A stretch of 42,816 nt of DNA from a virus. The DNA lies in IMG/VR virus record IMGVR_UViG_3300018411_000039, positions 1-42,816 of that record; one strand, given 5' to 3'. A program made the translations under genes and the position numbers. Under the pieces are notes generated by a model that saw only the letters and a list, made by a program, of their open reading frames with translations, searched no databases and was not told where the DNA came from. Shown piece after piece: positions 1 to 5,791 of this stretch. Position 1 is the stretch's first letter, and every line of letters begins with the position of its first letter.

Positions 1-264
1 CGCCTGATAGGTCGCCTGATAGGTCGCCTGATAGGTCGCCTGACGGGTCGCCTGATCGGTCGCCTGATCGGTCGCCTGATCGGTCGCCTGATCGGTCGCC
101 TGATAGGTCGCCTGATAGGTCGCCTGATAGGTCGCCTGATAGGTCGCCTGATAGGTCGCCTGATCGGTCGCCTGACGGGTCGCCTGATAGGTCGCCTGAT
201 AGGTCGCCTGATCGGTCGCCTGATCGGTCGCCTGATAGGTCGCCTGACGGGTCGCCTGACGGGT
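1..264 (-). repeat. 12-bp in-frame tandem repeat, 22 units
   Basis: There are 22 consecutive copies of CGCCTGATAGGT. Between units only the codon at positions 7-9 varies: ATA, ATC or ACG on the plus strand, that is Tyr, Asp or Arg on the coding minus strand. The other nine bases are invariant, including third codon positions, which points to recent expansion or homogenisation rather than old selection. The array resumes at 42688-42816. Confidence 0.97.
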
Positions 265-534
265 CGCCTTGTTCTTCTGTGCGTGCCAGATAGCTGCGGA
301 TGCACCGTAGGCAAAGGCCATGACCATTGGCGACGGAACAATGACGATGCGCGGGCGCTTCAATCCTGCCGCCGCGTAGATGCCCTCGATAGCCGGGACG
401 ATCTTGTCAGCCTCGATTGGATCAGTGCGCATGGCGCGCGAAATCCAGAGACGGGCATGCTCGTCCATCAATTCCTTCTCGCGGGCTGTAATGCCGCCGT
501 GGGCTTTGGTCTTTGTGCGAATGATATTGGTCAT
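1..534 (-). CDS. DUF6745-type tetrapeptide-repeat protein, N-terminal part (continues at 42816)
   Basis: The gene starts at the ATG at 534-532, behind a GAGGA ribosome site, and is open without a stop to base 1. Its codon phase matches the frame that ends at 41977, so on a circle it is one protein of about 457 residues. Residues 1-90 are non-repetitive (MTNIIRTKTKAHGGITAREK at the start, then GLKRPRIVIVPSP) and resemble the N-terminus of DUF6745 proteins. The rest of this part is an uninterrupted T-x-Q-A tetrapeptide repeat with x = Tyr, Asp or Arg. DUF6745 proteins of phages and bacteria often carry Q-rich tetrapeptide repeats at this place, as I recall. Function is unknown. It lies in the PL operon after a run of small genes. 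The apparent truncation is only where the circle was opened. Confidence 0.8.
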   Translation of the reverse strand, partial: MTNIIRTKTKAHGGITAREKELMDEHARLWISRAMRTDPIEADKIVPAIEGIYAAAGLKRPRIVIVPSPMVMAFAYGASAAIWHAQKNKATRQATRQATYQATDQATDQATYQATYQATRQATDQATYQATYQATYQATYQATYQATDQATDQATDQATDQATRQATYQATYQATYQA

Positions 535-558
535 AGTGGTGTCCTCGTTGTCAGGCGG

Positions 559-672
559 TCAGGGAAGTCTCCCGTCGAGTTGCCCCGCCAGCAGGATCGC
601 GGCGCAAAGCAGCGCGCATGCGAGGCGTGGGTTGTGGAACAGGCGGTTGGTGATGTGGTCGAGGGCGGACAT
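559..672 (-). CDS. 37-aa small membrane protein
   Basis: The ATG at 672 overlaps the TGA of the upstream gene by one base (TGATG), as at several junctions of this operon. The product begins MSALDHITNRLFHNPRLACA and continues into a hydrophobic stretch (residues about 16-31, ALLCAAILLAG) that could be one membrane segment. No family is recognised. It is kept because of the coupled start and the lack of any alternative in the gap. Confidence 0.5.
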   Translation of the reverse strand: MSALDHITNRLFHNPRLACALLCAAILLAGQLDGRLP

Positions 673-911
673 CACGTCTCCGCGTAGTCCACGTAGAAGG
701 TCTCTGGATCGTGGACGCTTAGATTTCCGTCCTTGATTTCCATGCATTCGCCGAAGCTTTTGACTTGCAGTTTGCCGCAAACGTCAATCCGCATGAGGCC
801 CGTCTGGACCTCGAAATCGTTGACCGGCCACCATGTCTTGTCGCCACAGAAGCGGGCCAGAAACGGAGGGGGCAGGCGGTTGATGTAGTCCATGCGTAGG
901 AGATCGGACAT
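672..911 (-). CDS. hypothetical protein, 79 aa
   Basis: Starts at the ATG at 911, overlapping the preceding stop as TGATG, with GAGGAGGTGG just upstream. A GTG three bases earlier is possible but less well spaced. The sequence is soluble and mixed (MSDLLRMDYINRLPPPF at the N-terminus, a Trp pair near residue 27). No domain recognised. Member of the PL operon. Confidence 0.65.
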   Translation of the reverse strand: MSDLLRMDYINRLPPPFLARFCGDKTWWPVNDFEVQTGLMRIDVCGKLQVKSFGECMEIKDGNLSVHDPETFYVDYAET

Positions 912-1348
912 CACGCCACCTCCTCGACAGGAGCAGGCTCGACGCTAAGGACGGCCTTTGCCTCCTCAAGCATCTTCTGGATCGCCTCGACCTCGGCGGT
1001 TGCCTTGTCGGTCAGACGAGAGGCTTCCTCGCGCATCAGGCGCGCAGCCGTGGCGAAGATTTCCTTTTGGTGGACGTTCAGCGCCTTGATCAGGAACGGC
1101 TTGACCAGATCGGTGTGATAGACGCGCATGATCGTGCTGCATGACGAGTTGCCGTAATATCCGGCATGGCTGTCGAAGCTGGTCTTGATCTCGAAAGCCG
1201 AGAACCGGTTATCAATCCCGAAGCCGTAGCCTTTCTTGTCGCAACGACTGTCGGGCGCATACTTGGCCGAGTAGAGTTCGTGGAACCCGGCGAAATTGGC
1301 CGCTTCCGAGCGCAGCGCCTTGATCGTGTCGATGGTCTTGGTGTCCAT
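911..1348 (-). CDS. hypothetical protein, 145 aa
   Basis: Starts at the ATG at 1348, two bases after the preceding gene's stop. The N-terminal two thirds are globular (FHELYSAKYAPDSRCDKKGYG); the last 45 residues are a predicted long helix rich in Ala, Glu and Lys (LMREEASRLTDKATAEVEAI). No family recognised. The compact spacing makes it a typical accessory gene of the leftward early operon. Confidence 0.75.
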   Translation of the reverse strand: MDTKTIDTIKALRSEAANFAGFHELYSAKYAPDSRCDKKGYGFGIDNRFSAFEIKTSFDSHAGYYGNSSCSTIMRVYHTDLVKPFLIKALNVHQKEIFATAARLMREEASRLTDKATAEVEAIQKMLEEAKAVLSVEPAPVEEVA

Positions 1349-1350
1349 GG

Positions 1351-1602
1351 CTATGCGGCCTCATCGTTGCGATACCGGGCCAATTCGGCCTTGATCTCGT
1401 TGCGGTTACGGATGACACGACGGGTCGTAGACATTGCGTCTCGCGCCTGTTGCTCGACGATCTCGTCAAGCTGTTCGTCGGTCAGGAAATGCTCGGCACC
1501 AATCCGGTAGACGGCTGCGGTGATTGCTTTTTCGAGCGCATTCGAGCCGAACGATTTGATGAACTTGATCCGCTTTTCGCGGGTGGAAACGGGAGCCGAC
1601 AT
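1351..1602 (-). CDS. hypothetical protein, 83 aa
   Basis: ATG at 1602 overlaps the TGA of the upstream gene (TGATG). The product is highly charged and helical (MSAPVSTREKRIKFIKSFGS, then FLTDEQLDEIVEQQARDAM). No known domain. The context is the PL operon, so a role in early host takeover or recombination support is possible but unproven. Confidence 0.7.
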   Translation of the reverse strand: MSAPVSTREKRIKFIKSFGSNALEKAITAAVYRIGAEHFLTDEQLDEIVEQQARDAMSTTRRVIRNRNEIKAELARYRNDEAA

Positions 1603-1817
1603 CAGGCGGCCCTCGGTGTGCGGCGCTCAGCCATGACGGTGAGGGCCTGACCCATGGCGGCCTCAAAGGTGTCTCCGATACCGCTGGAGCAGCTGTCTTC
1701 GCCGTGCTTCCAATGCAGGTAGACGCCCACATAAGGGCCGGTGTCGGCCCGGAAGATGTTGACGCCGATGCCGGTCAGCCCGTGCTCGGCGCAGAGTTGC
1801 TTGAGGGTCTGTTCCAT
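1602..1817 (-). CDS. hypothetical protein, 71 aa
   Basis: ATG at 1817 overlaps the upstream TGA by one base. The protein (MEQTLKQLCAEHGLTGIGVN..., with YLHWKHGEDSCSSG) reads like a small alpha/beta protein of unknown function. Its 3' junction bases GGGCCGCCTGATG are nearly the same as those at the end of the next upstream gene, so both proteins end in RAA. Confidence 0.65.
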   Translation of the reverse strand: MEQTLKQLCAEHGLTGIGVNIFRADTGPYVGVYLHWKHGEDSCSSGIGDTFEAAMGQALTVMAERRTPRAA

Positions 1818-2194
1818 CAGGCGGCCCTCCGGTTCGCAATCGCCATCGCATCCCAAGCGTCGGACGACGTGGCGAAAGGAATGCCGAGTGCGGTCATTTC
1901 CTGTTCGGCTTCGGTGATGGCACGGACGCGGGCGGTATACCTCTTGAGCGTCGTTGCAAGATTGGTGCGGCAAGCCGAGACGTAGGCTGCCGAGTGACGC
2001 GGCCACTTTCCGGCCAGCAATTCATCCTTCTCAGCGATCACTTTGCGATACTGGCCGATGAAACGGATATCCTCGCGGATGCCGCTTAAGGCGTGGCGCC
2101 ACGTGTCACCGAGACGGTCGGCACGGTCGTGCGAGGCCATCGACATGAGAGGACGGGTCAGGTCGGCGAAGGTTTGGGCGAGGGGGGCGTTCAT
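1817..2194 (-). CDS. hypothetical protein, 125 aa
   Basis: ATG at 2194 overlaps the zinc-ribbon gene's TGA (TGATG). The protein (MNAPLAQTFADLTRPLMSMA) is mainly helical, with a central basic segment (YRKVIAEKDELLAGKWPRH) and a Thr/Arg-rich helix after it. Larger in-frame starts upstream would overlap the neighbour by over 150 bp and were not chosen. No family recognised. Confidence 0.7.
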   Translation of the reverse strand: MNAPLAQTFADLTRPLMSMASHDRADRLGDTWRHALSGIREDIRFIGQYRKVIAEKDELLAGKWPRHSAAYVSACRTNLATTLKRYTARVRAITEAEQEMTALGIPFATSSDAWDAMAIANRRAA

Positions 2195-2409
2195 CAGACC
2201 TGCATCCCTTCCGGGTACTTGGTCGTCAGCGCGCGATAGGTCTCGGACGCCTTCTTGCCGCACGCCTTGCATTCCATGTTCGGAATGACGTTCTCGTGGA
2301 AGTAGGCATCGTCGTAGCCGGTGCCCTTGCGGGTCTCGCCGCAATGGTCGCATTCGTAGATCGCGGTGAAGTCACGGCGATGCTGGCCGATGATTTCCTT
2401 GATGCGCAT
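2194..2409 (-). CDS. small zinc-ribbon-like protein, 71 aa
   Basis: The product MRIKEIIGQHRRDFTAIYEC continues with two Cys pairs, C-x2-C near residues 20-23 and C-x2-C near residues 48-51, which is the ligand pattern of a zinc ribbon. Such small proteins in phage early operons usually bind nucleic acid or a protein partner. The specific role is unknown. The start was chosen at 2409, where the protein begins cleanly after the preceding stop at 2420. Confidence 0.75.
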   Translation of the reverse strand: MRIKEIIGQHRRDFTAIYECDHCGETRKGTGYDDAYFHENVIPNMECKACGKKASETYRALTTKYPEGMQV

Positions 2410-2419
2410 CGGTCGACCC

Positions 2420-2623
2420 TCACAGGGCTTCGCAGAACGCCAAAGCGGCGGACTGATTGGTGAAGTCGTTGCGGTAAACAGGACCGGCCAGAATGCGGTA
2501 CTTGGCGAAGGCCTCGGAAGACTTGGACATCTGGGCGACGATCTTGCCGTCGCGAATGACATCCCAGAGGCGGGTACGCTTGCCGCTGACGTAGCTGTCG
2601 TTTCGTGCTGTGATCGTTACCAT
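2420..2623 (-). CDS. first gene of the PL operon, hypothetical, 67 aa
   Basis: ATG at 2623 follows a GGGAGAGACAG ribosome site. It is the first gene after promoter PL, with a leader of about 60 bases. The product (MVTITARNDSYVSGKRTRLW) has the look of a small beta-rich protein (WDVIRDGKIVAQMSKSSEAF). No family recognised. An upstream in-frame ATG at 2701 would lie inside PL and operator OL1, so it was rejected. Confidence 0.7.
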   Translation of the reverse strand: MVTITARNDSYVSGKRTRLWDVIRDGKIVAQMSKSSEAFAKYRILAGPVYRNDFTNQSAALAFCEAL

Positions 2624-2692
2624 CTGTCTCTCCCATCGTTTCCGGCAGATCGGCGCCCCGTTGGGTGCTCGTCGTGCTGGGTTGATGAGAGC

Positions 2693-2721
2693 AATGTGCA
2701 TTATGCATATCAGATCGTCAA
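2693..2721 (-). promoter_or_regulatory. promoter PL of the leftward early operon
   Basis: On the minus strand: -35 TTGACG (2721-2716), a 17-bp spacer, and -10 CACATT (2698-2693). The layout TTGACG, 6 bases, 15-bp operator, TT is the same as in PR at 3878-3906. The predicted start is about 2686, some 60 bases before the first gene. Confidence 0.7.
2695..2709. promoter_or_regulatory. repressor operator OL1
   Basis: TGTGCATTATGCATA, an imperfect palindrome of the form TGTGC-N5-GCATA. It fills the 3' half of the PL spacer and overlaps the -10, so binding would block RNA polymerase. Confidence 0.7.
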
Positions 2722-2728
2722 GCGAAAA

Positions 2729-2743
2729 TGTGCGAAAGGCATA
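2729..2743. promoter_or_regulatory. repressor operator OL2
   Basis: TGTGCGAAAGGCATA matches TGTGC-N5-GCATA exactly in both half sites. It lies just upstream of the PL -35 element, 34 bp (about three helical turns) from OL1, which suits cooperative binding. Confidence 0.6.
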
Positions 2744-2786
2744 TTATTTTGATGTCGCTATTTAGCCGTGCGAATCTATGGGCATG

Positions 2787-2808
2787 AAAAAGCCCGCACG
2801 AGGCGGGC
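2787..2808 (-). terminator. rho-independent terminator of the Arc-like gene
   Basis: Read on the minus strand: GCCCGC, a 5-base loop, GCGGGC, then TTTTT. It lies 22 bases after the stop of the 3045-2830 gene and upstream of PL, so it separates that gene's transcript from the PL operon. Confidence 0.85.
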
Positions 2809-2829
2809 CAGATCAACCAGGATGGCGAG

Positions 2830-3045
2830 CTATTTTGAAGCTCCTTTGTCGAGAATCGCTAAGGCCTGAGTCAGCGCCTCGCGTAGCCGACGGCGTTCAG
2901 CGTCTGATATCTCGAAAGAGCCTTCAACTCGTGCCGCAATTTCAGCGTTGATGCTGCGATCATTCTCAACGGCAGCGAGTTTTATTCGCTTCATGAGGGC
3001 GGCTGACAACCGGATATGGAAGCTCGGCGGCTCGGACTGTGGCAT
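2830..3045 (-). CDS. Arc-type ribbon-helix-helix DNA-binding protein
   Basis: The 71-residue product has the Arc-family pattern: a short beta strand (PSFHIRLSAALMKRIK), then the two helices with NDRSINAEIAARVE, the hallmark region of Arc/Mnt-like repressors. Such proteins bind as dimers through the N-terminal strand. It is a single-gene unit, closed by its own terminator. A perfect inverted repeat upstream (3095-3112) is a likely autoregulatory operator. In phages such as P22, Arc-type proteins tune the switch between lysis and lysogeny. By analogy this is a second regulator beside the XRE repressor; its targets are unknown. Confidence 0.85.
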   Translation of the reverse strand: MPQSEPPSFHIRLSAALMKRIKLAAVENDRSINAEIAARVEGSFEISDAERRRLREALTQALAILDKGASK

Positions 3046-3094
3046 GGCCCGTCCTTATGGCCGAAAGCTTAACGTCCCGAAATCGTTCCATTAA

Positions 3095-3112
3095 TTGGTA
3101 GGATAGTACCAA
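3095..3112. promoter_or_regulatory. inverted repeat, candidate Arc-like operator
   Basis: TTGGTA-GGATAG-TACCAA is a perfect 6-bp inverted repeat with a 6-bp spacer, 50 bases upstream of the Arc-like gene start. A degenerate further copy (TACGGTATCATA) follows at 3115-3126. Ribbon-helix-helix proteins often bind tandem short palindromes of this size. Confidence 0.55.
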
Positions 3113-3290
3113 AGTACGGTATCATATCCCCGCTATTCACACCGCGTTGTTACAAGTCGGAATATTACGTTAAGAAAACGATAGGGCCTGTGGCGAAAAT
3201 TGGACATGTGGCGAGGGGGCACGCCCGATTGACAGAAGATAAGGAATTTGTTCCTATTATATTCCGAATTGGGCTTGGGAGTGAGATGAA

Positions 3291-3518
3291 TTGGCGGATC
3301 ATCAACTGCGCCAGCAGGCGCGGAACGAAGCAATAGTCGCAGACCTGAGAAATACAGCCGGTGTGGGGGCTCCCCTCGATCAGAAGATGATTATCAAGCG
3401 TAAGGCGGCAGAGATATCTACCGCGATGGCGCTTCTGTACGGGGGCGATTGGCGAGTACAGTTTGATCTGGAGGAGGGGTTGGTTCTGATTGCCCGGCGT
3501 CTTCCAGATATCCGCTGA
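3291..3518 (+). CDS. hypothetical protein, 75 aa (TTG start)
   Basis: Starts at TTG 3291 after GGGAGTGAG. The ATG six bases before it is in another frame that stops after a few codons. The product (MADHQLRQQARNEAIVADLR, then ALLYGGDWRVQFDLEEGLVL) resembles small rhizobial proteins I have seen with a GGDWR core, but no function is known. It points towards the repressor gene and its last 101 bases overlap that gene's 3' end on the other strand, so reading one could dampen the other. Confidence 0.65.
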   Translation: MADHQLRQQARNEAIVADLRNTAGVGAPLDQKMIIKRKAAEISTAMALLYGGDWRVQFDLEEGLVLIARRLPDIR

Positions 3519-3849
3519 TCAGGCGCCATAGTGGGTTGACGGCAGCTTCCGGCAGATTCTCAATCGTACGAAGTAGATCCTTTACGGCCCTCTCTCCACT
3601 GATCTTGGGTGGTGGGCCGCCCGTTCCCTCACCGGTCAACAACCAGCCTTCCCCTACGCGAAACGCCTCTGCGTAGCGGCCTGCGGCGCGGCTGATACCT
3701 CGAATTCCTTGCTCATGCTGGATATAGGTTTCGTAGGTCCACCCGAAAAAACGGGCCGCCTCCTTAGCTGTGCGAAAGCCACGGTTTACCCGCGCCTTTT
3801 CTAGTCGCTTTGCCTGGTCCGGACGATCATCAAATGCCATGGTGTGCAT
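3418..3849 (-). CDS. XRE-family phage repressor (CI-like)
   Basis: About 143 residues from the ATG at 3849 (MHTMAF; a second ATG is at 3840). The helix-turn-helix lies at about residues 12-60 (KRLEKARVNRGFRTAKEAAR, FFGWTYETYIQHEQGIRG). The C-terminal half has no LexA/S24 peptidase signature, so it would not be inactivated by RecA-stimulated self-cleavage. It diverges from the Cro-like gene with operators between them, the usual immunity switch. It is the best candidate to bind the four TGTGC-N5-GCATA sites and keep PL and PR silent in the lysogen. The start codon at 3849 lies inside one of those sites, which suggests autoregulation. Confidence 0.8.
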   Translation of the reverse strand: MHTMAFDDRPDQAKRLEKARVNRGFRTAKEAARFFGWTYETYIQHEQGIRGISRAAGRYAEAFRVGEGWLLTGEGTGGPPPKISGERAVKDLLRTIENLPEAAVNPLWRLISGYLEDAGQSEPTPPPDQTVLANRPRTEAPSR

Positions 3850-3857
3850 TTTGCACG
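3843..3857. promoter_or_regulatory. repressor operator OR2, overlapping the repressor start
   Basis: TGTGCATTTTGCACG contains the perfect palindrome GTGCA-TTT-TGCAC. It covers the repressor's first ATG (3849-3847), a place where bound repressor or Cro would limit repressor synthesis. Confidence 0.6.
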
Positions 3858-3877
3858 TTATCGATATGCGTTTCGAC

Positions 3878-3906
3878 TTGACGAAGCGATGTGCATAACG
3901 CATATT
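3878..3906 (+). promoter_or_regulatory. promoter PR of the rightward early operon
   Basis: -35 TTGACG (3878-3883), a 17-bp spacer, -10 CATATT (3901-3906). The predicted transcript start falls at about 3912-3914, directly before the Cro-like ATG at 3915, so the first gene is probably translated from a leaderless mRNA. There is no ribosome site before that ATG. Confidence 0.75.
3890..3904. promoter_or_regulatory. repressor operator OR1
   Basis: TGTGCATAACGCATA, in the PR spacer and -10, at exactly the same distance from the -35 as OL1 is in PL. Confidence 0.7.
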
Positions 3907-3914
3907 CCATCGCC

Positions 3915-4109
3915 ATGAGCGACTTGGACATCAAACAAATTCGTGCTGATCGCGGCCTCACTCAAAGGGAGTTGGCCGATTTGGCTGGTGTAAATCTCTC
4001 AACCGTTTGGCGTTGGGAGAATGGCAAGCCGCCACGTGGAACCGCGCGTGCGCTATTGCTCCAAATGGCTGGCGAAACACCGATCTCCCAAGAAGAGCGG
4101 GTGGCATGA
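3915..4109 (+). CDS. Cro-like XRE regulator
   Basis: A 64-residue single-domain helix-turn-helix protein (MSDLDIKQIRADRGLTQREL, then ADLAGVNLSTVWRWENGK), a typical XRE fold with the recognition helix near VNLSTVWRWE. It is the first gene of the PR operon and diverges from the repressor, the position of Cro. The start at 3915 is preferred to 3891, because 3891 lies upstream of the PR start point and inside OR1. It overlaps the next gene as ATGA. Confidence 0.85.
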   Translation: MSDLDIKQIRADRGLTQRELADLAGVNLSTVWRWENGKPPRGTARALLLQMAGETPISQEERVA

Positions 4110-4594
4110 GCGCGACCGTCTCCGACAACTTGATCCGCTCGCTGTTCGAGCGCTGGGAGCGTCTTGAGGAAGAGAAGCGCAACATCTCCGACGACCTCAA
4201 GGAGTTGTTCGCGGAAGCTCGCGGCCAAGGCCTCGACACGAAGGCCCTGCGCGCGGTGTTCCGCGAACAGGTTGGCGACAAGGACGCCCTCCAAGAATTT
4301 GATGCGATATGCGATCTGTACCGGGCCAGTCTGAACAGCCCTCGCGCGGGACGCACGCGTGAAGCTTCGTCGCATGGTGAGGACTTTGTCCCTCTTCACC
4401 GCGTCTCCACCCAAGAGCCCGCCGCGAGCCGGGGCGACAAAATCGCGGCACCCTTTTCCCATTCGGCAGACCCTCTCCCTGCCGAGCCCGAGGTAGAGCC
4501 CCAAGCCCCCCTTGCCACTACCTCGGGCGAAATTTCCGATGATGGCTTTGACCCGTCTCAACTCTGGCTGAATAAGCCGGGGAGGGCGGCATGA
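4106..4594 (+). CDS. GapR-family (DUF2312) DNA-binding protein with C-terminal extension
   Basis: Residues 5-75 match the GapR pattern: a charged coiled coil (RSLFERWERLEEEKRNISDD, LKELFAEARGQGLDTKALRA) followed by a short helical segment. GapR is the alphaproteobacterial protein that binds overtwisted DNA ahead of replication and transcription. Here the domain is followed by an Asp/Glu/Pro-rich tail of about 85 residues (residues about 78-162), longer than host GapR, which is about 90 aa in all. The ATG at 4106 overlaps the Cro stop (ATGA). Placement directly after Cro suggests very early expression. It could alter nucleoid structure or support phage replication; this role is inference. Confidence 0.8.
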   Translation: MSATVSDNLIRSLFERWERLEEEKRNISDDLKELFAEARGQGLDTKALRAVFREQVGDKDALQEFDAICDLYRASLNSPRAGRTREASSHGEDFVPLHRVSTQEPAASRGDKIAAPFSHSADPLPAEPEVEPQAPLATTSGEISDDGFDPSQLWLNKPGRAA

Positions 4595-5019
4595 CGGCGA
4601 TTATCATTTGCTCCCCGCAAAACGGCTGGGCGAGAGTGACGAGGACCACTCTCTCCCAGCCAAGCGCCGACTGCGGGGTTGCGGCGCTTTTCAAATACGT
4701 GGGGCGCATCTGCGCGATCTTTGGGCATGTCAGTTCCGCCCGCGTTCAGGGGTACGGCGGCTGTCAGGAAACAACCGGACACCGTACCCCGATCTCTTTC
4801 CAATCCGCTGCGCTTTTCTCCGTTGGCCGTAGCGTGATCGTCACCGCGTCCTCCCACGGTGATGTGACTGCCGGGAGCTTGCTGCGTCTGTCGCGCGGCT
4901 CCCGGCCTTTCTATTCCTTCGGGCCGTCTAAGGTCGCCCGACACCTTCATCCCGTTGGCTCTCATCGCGCGCTCACAGTCTGCCAGGACACCGCGCGCGA
5001 GTTCGCCAATCGACTGCAC
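4558..5019 (-). CDS. antisense hypothetical protein with C-terminal AVLRGANDNR motif (copy 1)
   Basis: GTG start at 5019 after AGAAGGGGTAAGAAA; about 153 residues. The N-terminus (MQSIGELARGVLADCERAMR) is a plausible helix, the middle is low in order, and near the C-terminus lies RPAVLRGANDNRR. The same motif ends the gene at 6219-5740. Between the two copies the differences in GANDN-side codons are silent on the minus strand (GGA/GGC, GCA/GCG, GTT/GTC) but change residues on the plus strand, so the minus strand is the one under protein selection. The gene is antisense to the PR transcript and overlaps the GapR 3' end by 37 bp. Function unknown. Confidence 0.6.
   Translation of the reverse strand: MQSIGELARGVLADCERAMRANGMKVSGDLRRPEGIERPGAARQTQQAPGSHITVGGRGDDHATANGEKRSGLERDRGTVSGCFLTAAVPLNAGGTDMPKDRADAPHVFEKRRNPAVGAWLGESGPRHSRPAVLRGANDNRRHAALPGLFSQS
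4613..4687. repeat. palindromic element, copy 1
   Basis: Nested stems: CCCCGCA (4613-4619) with TGCGGGG (4672-4678); GGCTGGG (4624-4630) with CCCAGCC (4655-4661); GAGAGTG (4632-4638) with CACTCTC (4647-4653). It is similar to the element at 5816-5893, including the trailing TTGCGGCGC, and the inner stem differs between copies with pairing kept. It codes the C-terminal motif of the minus-strand gene. Confidence 0.8.
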
Positions 5020-5056
5020 TTTCTTACCCCTTCTGCCGGATCAACCGGCTCAGTCA

Positions 5057-5081
5057 GTACTTGTGACGGACACATAAGTAC
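5057..5081. promoter_or_regulatory. palindrome between divergent genes, candidate operator
   Basis: GTACTT-GTG-acgga-CAC-at-AAGTAC, in the 77-bp gap between the minus-strand gene (start 5019) and the YdaS-like gene (start 5097). The position suits an operator for the YdaS-like protein acting on both genes. The binding protein is an inference. Confidence 0.45.
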
Positions 5082-5096
5082 CGAAGGGAAATCAAC

Positions 5097-5420
5097 ATGT
5101 CCGACAAAAGAATTTCCGAAATCGGAAACAATCTTTCCGGGGCTGACATGAGTACGGCGTTGATCGAGGCTGCTCAGTGGGCAGATGAACTTATGGAAGC
5201 CGAGACGAAATCTCGGCGTGAGAAAGAGTACATGGTCCGCAACAGGCTCGCCAAAGAAGTCGGCTGCTCGCAGCAGTACATTTCATTGCTTCTGCGAGAG
5301 GGCGGCCAACTTAGCGCTGAAATGTCGCTTGGGTTCGAACGCGCCACCAATTCGGTTATTTCTCGCCACGATCTCCGCCCCGACATCTTCGGCCCCTCCC
5401 AGGAAGAGAGGGTGGCATGA
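5097..5420 (+). CDS. YdaS/Cro-like helix-turn-helix regulator
   Basis: 107 residues. Residues about 45-107 fit the YdaS_antitoxin/Cro pattern: MVRNRLAKEVGCSQQYISLL, then AEMSLGFERATNSVISRHDL and RPDIFG, the strongly conserved ending of that family. An N-terminal extension of about 45 charged residues precedes it. The start is the ATG at 5097 after GAAGGGA. It overlaps the next gene as ATGA. YdaS-type proteins act as repressors in prophages, often paired with a partner gene. A third DNA-binding switch in this control area is unusual but well supported by the motif. Confidence 0.75.
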   Translation: MSDKRISEIGNNLSGADMSTALIEAAQWADELMEAETKSRREKEYMVRNRLAKEVGCSQQYISLLLREGGQLSAEMSLGFERATNSVISRHDLRPDIFGPSQEERVA

Positions 5421-5791
5421 CGACGCGATCAGTTCGCTGGCCCCTCAGGCTTCGCATGCATGGCAAGCTGACTATCGATCATATTCCTGATCGTAATTGC
5501 CGTATTGAGATCGAAACGAAGGCGGGATGCGACAACGAGGTCCGCGTCAGTTTTCTCTTCGCCGGGCATGAAACGAGCAACGACGAAGGTCATGTTCATG
5601 ACGCCATTAATAATGCCGCAGGTGGCGACCTCGTTAACGAACGTGACGGGTATTTGATAGGGGTCGGTTACACGAACACCCTTCGGCCTATCGACCTCAA
5701 TAGCTTTCTTGGACAACAGCTTCTCTCCCAGCAAATCAACTATTTGACTGGCGAGATCATGGATCGCTCCAAAAAGAGAGTCGAGCCGTGA
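5417..5791 (+). CDS. hypothetical protein, 124 aa
   Basis: The ATG at 5417 overlaps the YdaS-like stop (ATGA), and the two genes are likely translated together. The product is basic at the N-terminus, then beta-rich (LTIDHIPDRNCRIEIETKAG, RVSFLFAGHETSNDEGHVHD). A His-containing segment (GHVHDA) could be structural. No family recognised. YdaT-like partners follow YdaS in some prophages, but no clear match was seen here. Confidence 0.65.
   Translation: MTTRSVRWPLRLRMHGKLTIDHIPDRNCRIEIETKAGCDNEVRVSFLFAGHETSNDEGHVHDAINNAAGGDLVNERDGYLIGVGYTNTLRPIDLNSFLGQQLLSQQINYLTGEIMDRSKKRVEP

Noticed and set aside
1-264. CRISPR array
   Set aside because: The 12-bp units abut with no spacers and are in frame with a protein; this is a coding tandem repeat.
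3229-3260. Promoter TTGACA ... TATTAT before the 3291 gene
   Set aside because: The spacer is 20 bp, too long for a standard promoter; not listed as a feature.
4591-5151. Plus-strand 186-aa frame coupled to the GapR stop
   Set aside because: Composition is Ser/Arg/Phe-rich, and codon differences against the similar segment at 5806-5893 are silent only on the minus strand.
5429-5734. Minus-strand 101-aa frame
   Set aside because: The plus-strand gene on the same bases is coupled to the YdaS-like gene and has better composition.
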